Source of the DNA: a candidate division FCPU426 bacterium | Lineage (GTDB): Bacteria; Oederibacteriota; Muellerivitia; Muellerivitales; Muellerivitaceae | Assembly (NCBI GenBank): GCA_023249615.1 | Contig: JAHFCG010000017.1 | Span: 1 to 32,438, forward strand | Direction of reading: 5' to 3' | Length of the DNA: 32,438 nucleotides | Shown: one piece after another, positions 29,698 to 32,438 of the stretch | How the letters are laid out: the number at the start of each line of letters is the position of its first letter | Numbering within the stretch: position 1 is the stretch's first letter | Notes under the pieces: model-generated | Seen by the model: the letters and a program-made list of their open reading frames with translations, nothing else | Told to the model about the DNA's origin: nothing | Database searches by the model: none | Translations under genes and position numbers: made by a program

Positions 29698-31122
29698 TTA
29701 AACCTTAGTAAGTTCTTTACCGGCGATCCGCAGTTTTTCAAGACCTTCCGGAGTGCGCCCTTCCACATAACAACGCATCAGGGGTTCCGTTCCGGAAAAG
29801 CGGACCATCAACCACTCGCCGTTGGCCAAGATAAACTTGGTCCCGTCCTTGCGGATGATATCCAAAACTTTTTGATCACCGATCGTGGAAGGCGGATTGT
29901 CCTTCAACCTGGCCGTCATGACTTCCTTGAGGCCGTCTTTTAATTTCAAATTCAGACGGTCGGAATAAAAACCGCCGTACTGCTGGTGAAGCCCTTTCAA
30001 AACAGCGGACAAGGTTTTACCTTCCGAAGCGACGACTTCGGCCATGAGCAAACAGGCAAGGACTCCGTCCTTTTCCGGTACGTGGCCGTGGACCGTAAGC
30101 CCGCCCGATTCTTCCCCGCCGATAATAATGGGTTCCTTCGCCATGATCTCCGCGATGTATTTGAAACCTACCGGAGTTTCCTTCAAGGGAATGTCGTGGG
30201 CCTTCGCGATGGCGTCAATGAGGTGCGTGGTGGCAACGGTGCGAACCACGCAACCCTTCCAGTCGCGGGTTTTCAAAAGATGGTCGAAGAGAATCGCCAG
30301 CACTTCATTGGGGCTGATATAGGTTCCATCGGCGTCAATGACGCCAAAACGGTCCGCGTCGCCGTCATTGGCCAAACCCAAATGCGCCGGCCAGGTTTTT
30401 ACCAGTTGGATGGCTTCCTTCAAATCCTCCGCGCCTGGTTCGGGGTGATGCCCCCCGAAGAAAGGGTCACGGTTGTTGTGCATGACTTTCAGGTTAACGC
30501 CCGATTCCTGAAGCAAAGTATCCAAATAACCCGTGCCGTTGCCGTGCATCAGGTCCACCACTATTTTCATACGGGCTTTTTTGAGAACGTCAAACTGGAC
30601 AAACTCGCGGACGCGTTTGAAATAATCTTCCTTGGGATCGATGGAAATGACCAGGGCCTTTTCAACCGCCAGATCGTAGGCCATCTCGGGAATTTTCGTG
30701 TTCTTTGAAACAATACTCTCCACTAATGCTTCCAACGCCATCGTAACCTGGACCGGAGCAGGTCCACCGTCGGAGCCGTTGAACTTGAGACCCTGGTAAG
30801 TCGCTGGGTTGTGGCTGGCGGTGAAGTTAATGGCTCCCGCCGCCTTACGGCGCAAGAGTTCGTAAGAAACGGTTGGAGTGGGTGTTCCCACGGGACACAT
30901 ATAGGAAGTAATTCCGTGACCCGCCAAAATCCGCGCGGTCAGTTGCATGAACTCTTCGGAAAGGAATCTGTAATCGCCCGCTATAACCACACCCTTGGAG
31001 GCTTCGCCTGATTGCTGGAGATGCTGGGCGATGGCCCCCACGGCGATCCGAACGTTGGCGAAGGTAAAATCTTCCGCCAAAATCGCGCGCCAGCCGGATG
31101 TACCAAATGTTATTTTCGCCAA
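29698..31122 (-). CDS. Phosphoglucomutase/phosphomannomutase
   Basis: 474 residues, a complete alpha-D-phosphohexomutase. The catalytic serine is Ser103 in 'FTASHNP', the magnesium loop is 'NDGDADRFG' with Asp251, 253 and 255, the sugar-binding loop is 'GGEESGG' and the phosphate-binding loop is 'VRFSGTEPL'. It interconverts hexose 1- and 6-phosphates; substrate choice (glucose or mannose) is not certain. The TTG start at 31122 has AAGGA about 10 nt upstream, and a TTGCCA-N17-TAAACT promoter lies 41-69 nt upstream. The next gene upstream but one is a degenerate relative, so gene duplication or a metabolic link to nucleotide-sugar synthesis is plausible. Confidence 0.95.
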   Translation of the reverse strand: MAKITFGTSGWRAILAEDFTFANVRIAVGAIAQHLQQSGEASKGVVIAGDYRFLSEEFMQLTARILAGHGITSYMCPVGTPTPTVSYELLRRKAAGAINFTASHNPATYQGLKFNGSDGGPAPVQVTMALEALVESIVSKNTKIPEMAYDLAVEKALVISIDPKEDYFKRVREFVQFDVLKKARMKIVVDLMHGNGTGYLDTLLQESGVNLKVMHNNRDPFFGGHHPEPGAEDLKEAIQLVKTWPAHLGLANDGDADRFGVIDADGTYISPNEVLAILFDHLLKTRDWKGCVVRTVATTHLIDAIAKAHDIPLKETPVGFKYIAEIMAKEPIIIGGEESGGLTVHGHVPEKDGVLACLLMAEVVASEGKTLSAVLKGLHQQYGGFYSDRLNLKLKDGLKEVMTARLKDNPPSTIGDQKVLDIIRKDGTKFILANGEWLMVRFSGTEPLMRCYVEGRTPEGLEKLRIAGKELTKV

Positions 31123-31162
31123 AACGAGGGTCCTTTAGGGAAGGTTCGTGAAAAGAGGGGAA

Positions 31163-31191
31163 AGTTTACGGAAAAAAGCGGGGGTTGGCAA
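31163..31191 (-). promoter_or_regulatory. Sigma-70-like promoter of the phosphohexomutase gene
   Basis: Minus-strand TTGCCA (31186-31191), a 17-nt spacer and TAAACT (31163-31168), giving 5/6 and 4/6 consensus matches. The expected leader is about 34 nt. Confidence 0.55.
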
Positions 31192-31229
31192 TGTTTTTAG
31201 GGAAGACCGATAGAATGTCGAAGATTGAT

Positions 31230-31613
31230 TTAGTGAATGACCATAAATGCAAAAACCAAAAAACACAAAAGCAATAAAATCACAGAAATAATACCACCCC
31301 AAAAATAAGCCCGAACAAAAATTGGCCCTTTAACCCTTCTCTTTAAAACCGATTTTTTTCGAAAAGCAAACAGGGAAATTGCGATGCCAACAAAAGCAAT
31401 TCTCCGAATAACCCACTGAAAATCCTTCTGGTCGCTTGAAGGATCGGAGCCCCACCAAAGAAGACTTAAGAAAAAAACACTAGCGGCCAATCGTAAAATT
31501 CTAAAATATATTCTCTCGGGCTGTTCAACAATATCTGAATTCTTGTTCATAACATTTAAAAATTTTTCTACCCTATTTCTTTTTTTAAACTTTTCTTCAT
31601 TTACCCTTGCCAC
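31230..31613 (-). CDS. Small membrane protein of unknown function
   Basis: 127 residues with three hydrophobic segments ('ILRLAASVFFLSLLWW', 'IAFVGIAISLFAF' and the C-terminal 'IISVILLLLCFLVFAFMVIH') and basic loops. I do not recognise a family. It is markedly A+T richer than the neighbouring genes. The GTG at 31613 overlaps the upstream gene by 13 nt and has a weak ribosome site; an ATG at 31550 is the alternative. It could be an inner-membrane accessory to the upstream gene, or a recent acquisition. Confidence 0.6.
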   Translation of the reverse strand: MARVNEEKFKKRNRVEKFLNVMNKNSDIVEQPERIYFRILRLAASVFFLSLLWWGSDPSSDQKDFQWVIRRIAFVGIAISLFAFRKKSVLKRRVKGPIFVRAYFWGGIISVILLLLCFLVFAFMVIH

Positions 31614-32438
31614 TTCTTGATCTTGGTCACATAGTTAGTCACCAATTCCTGGGCTTTCTTTTCATTCTCGGCCTCGGCGGTCACATGAAAGAGAGCCATG
31701 TCAGCGTCGGGAAGAATCATGACCGTGGAACCGTTCTGGCTAAGTTTGACCCCGTCGATGAGTTCCCTCTTCTCGTTGGCAGTGTCCTCGATCAAATGGC
31801 GCATGATGGTTCCCTTCATTTCCCAGGAACAAGGCACCTTCTGGCTGATTTGGAATTTCTTGGGAATCTCTTCCAGGTAATGGGAAATTGGCTTCTTTTC
31901 CAGGGCGATGAATTCCATCAGCTTCGCGGTGGACATCATGGCGTCCATGAAAGGAGCGAAGGAGGGGAAAATAAACCCGCCGTCGGACTCACCCACGAAA
32001 GCCACATCCTTCTGAGTGGCCGCCTCCATCAAGGAATAGTAGTTAATGCGGGTTCGTTTGATTTTTCCACCGTTGGCCTTGGCCAGGTCGTCAAGAATTT
32101 GGGATCCATTGACCGGCACCACCGTCGTGGCGCCCTTTTGCCGGTGATAGGCGCACAGAGAGAAGAGGGCCAACAGTTCGGTGCCGTGAAGCAAATGCCC
32201 TTTCTCGTCCACCACAAAAATCTTTTCCGCTCCCGCGTCAAACAAAACGCCGAAGTTGGCCTTCAAGGTAGGAACAATATCCGATAGCTGTTTTAGGGCG
32301 GCCTGGAACTCAACCGGAGTCTTCGTCAGTTTGGTTTCATCCATATAAGCGTTTAATCCCACAACCTCACAACCCATCTTGCCAAGCAGCCAGGGGAATA
32401 TGGGGGCGGCGGCCGAAAAAGCGTAGTCAATGATGACC
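31601..32438 (-). CDS. Phosphomannomutase-like protein, degenerate, 5' end beyond the window
   Basis: The gene is open to the right edge of the window, where it still encodes mutase-like sequence ('VIIDYAFSAAAPIFPWLLGK', then GCEVVGLNA), so only about 279 C-terminal residues are seen. The mutase magnesium loop is replaced by 'LFDAGAEKIFVVDEKG', the EESGG loop by 'GESDGGF', and the RFSGTEP loop by 'MILPDADMALFHVTAEAENE'. This matches the inactive-looking mutase half of bacterial nucleotidyltransferase-phosphomannomutase fusions, so the missing N-terminus may be a sugar-phosphate nucleotidyltransferase. That is inference; the catalytic serine region is outside the window. Confidence 0.75.
   Translation of the reverse strand, partial: VIIDYAFSAAAPIFPWLLGKMGCEVVGLNAYMDETKLTKTPVEFQAALKQLSDIVPTLKANFGVLFDAGAEKIFVVDEKGHLLHGTELLALFSLCAYHRQKGATTVVPVNGSQILDDLAKANGGKIKRTRINYYSLMEAATQKDVAFVGESDGGFIFPSFAPFMDAMMSTAKLMEFIALEKKPISHYLEEIPKKFQISQKVPCSWEMKGTIMRHLIEDTANEKRELIDGVKLSQNGSTVMILPDADMALFHVTAEAENEKKAQELVTNYVTKIKKWQG

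Noticed and set aside
29986..30708. 240-codon plus-strand frame opposite the phosphohexomutase
   Set aside because: The opposite strand encodes an intact, catalytically complete enzyme. This translation has no family features.

Overview
This window looks like chromosomal DNA from an uncultivated diderm (Gram-negative type) bacterium of roughly 50% G+C. The evidence for an outer membrane is a run of SurA/parvulin-type periplasmic proteins, two of them lipoproteins, and one fused to a predicted outer-membrane beta-barrel. Gene content (mfd followed by SurA-like genes, Rex, AMMECR1/MEMO1 pair, GT39, ArgJ) would fit lineages once grouped in Deltaproteobacteria or a neighbouring candidate phylum. 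That placement is inference only. Almost every gene is on the minus strand. The single clear plus-strand gene is a HAD phosphatase at about 10.9-11.6 kb. TTG and GTG starts are common and are often backed by good ribosome binding sites.

Layout, left to right (transcription mostly right to left): a DUF433-TPR protein and a bifunctional-nuclease-family protein; AMMECR1, MEMO1 and DUF1802; a GRP-type sugar transporter and an MFS transporter; a tRNA t6A and ribosome-modification block (RimI, TsaB, TsaE) with ThiL and ArgJ; the plus-strand phosphatase; an unknown secreted protein; a GT39 membrane glycosyltransferase; an S4 RNA-binding protein; three SurA-family genes downstream of mfd; a repeat-rich island with a small zf-HC2 protein behind a possible sigma-54 promoter; a dolichol-kinase-like protein coupled to Rex; a response regulator/histidine kinase pair; CutA and a DUF559 endonuclease; an AAA+ ATPase; a class III adenylate cyclase; a phosphoglucomutase/phosphomannomutase; a small membrane protein; and the 3' part of a second, catalytically degenerate mutase-like gene that runs off the window.

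The most striking feature is the density of small palindromic or inverted-repeat elements. At least nine intergenic elements have arms built of 9-nt units (CCAAGGGCA/CCAAGTTCA type, with several sequence flavours) facing each other across A+T-rich spacers. A further half-element lies inside the PPIase-barrel coding sequence, and element arms form the 3' end of cutA. A second family has C-rich termini. One copy carries a DUF559 PD-(D/E)XK endonuclease gene between about 36-bp terminal inverted repeats. A roughly 100-bp gene-less copy sits in frame inside mfd. This autonomous/non-autonomous pair is the best candidate here for a poorly described mobile system. Other hairpin repeats (22-28 nt perfect palindromes, a GTCATCCTGA-type miniature element) fill the remaining gaps.
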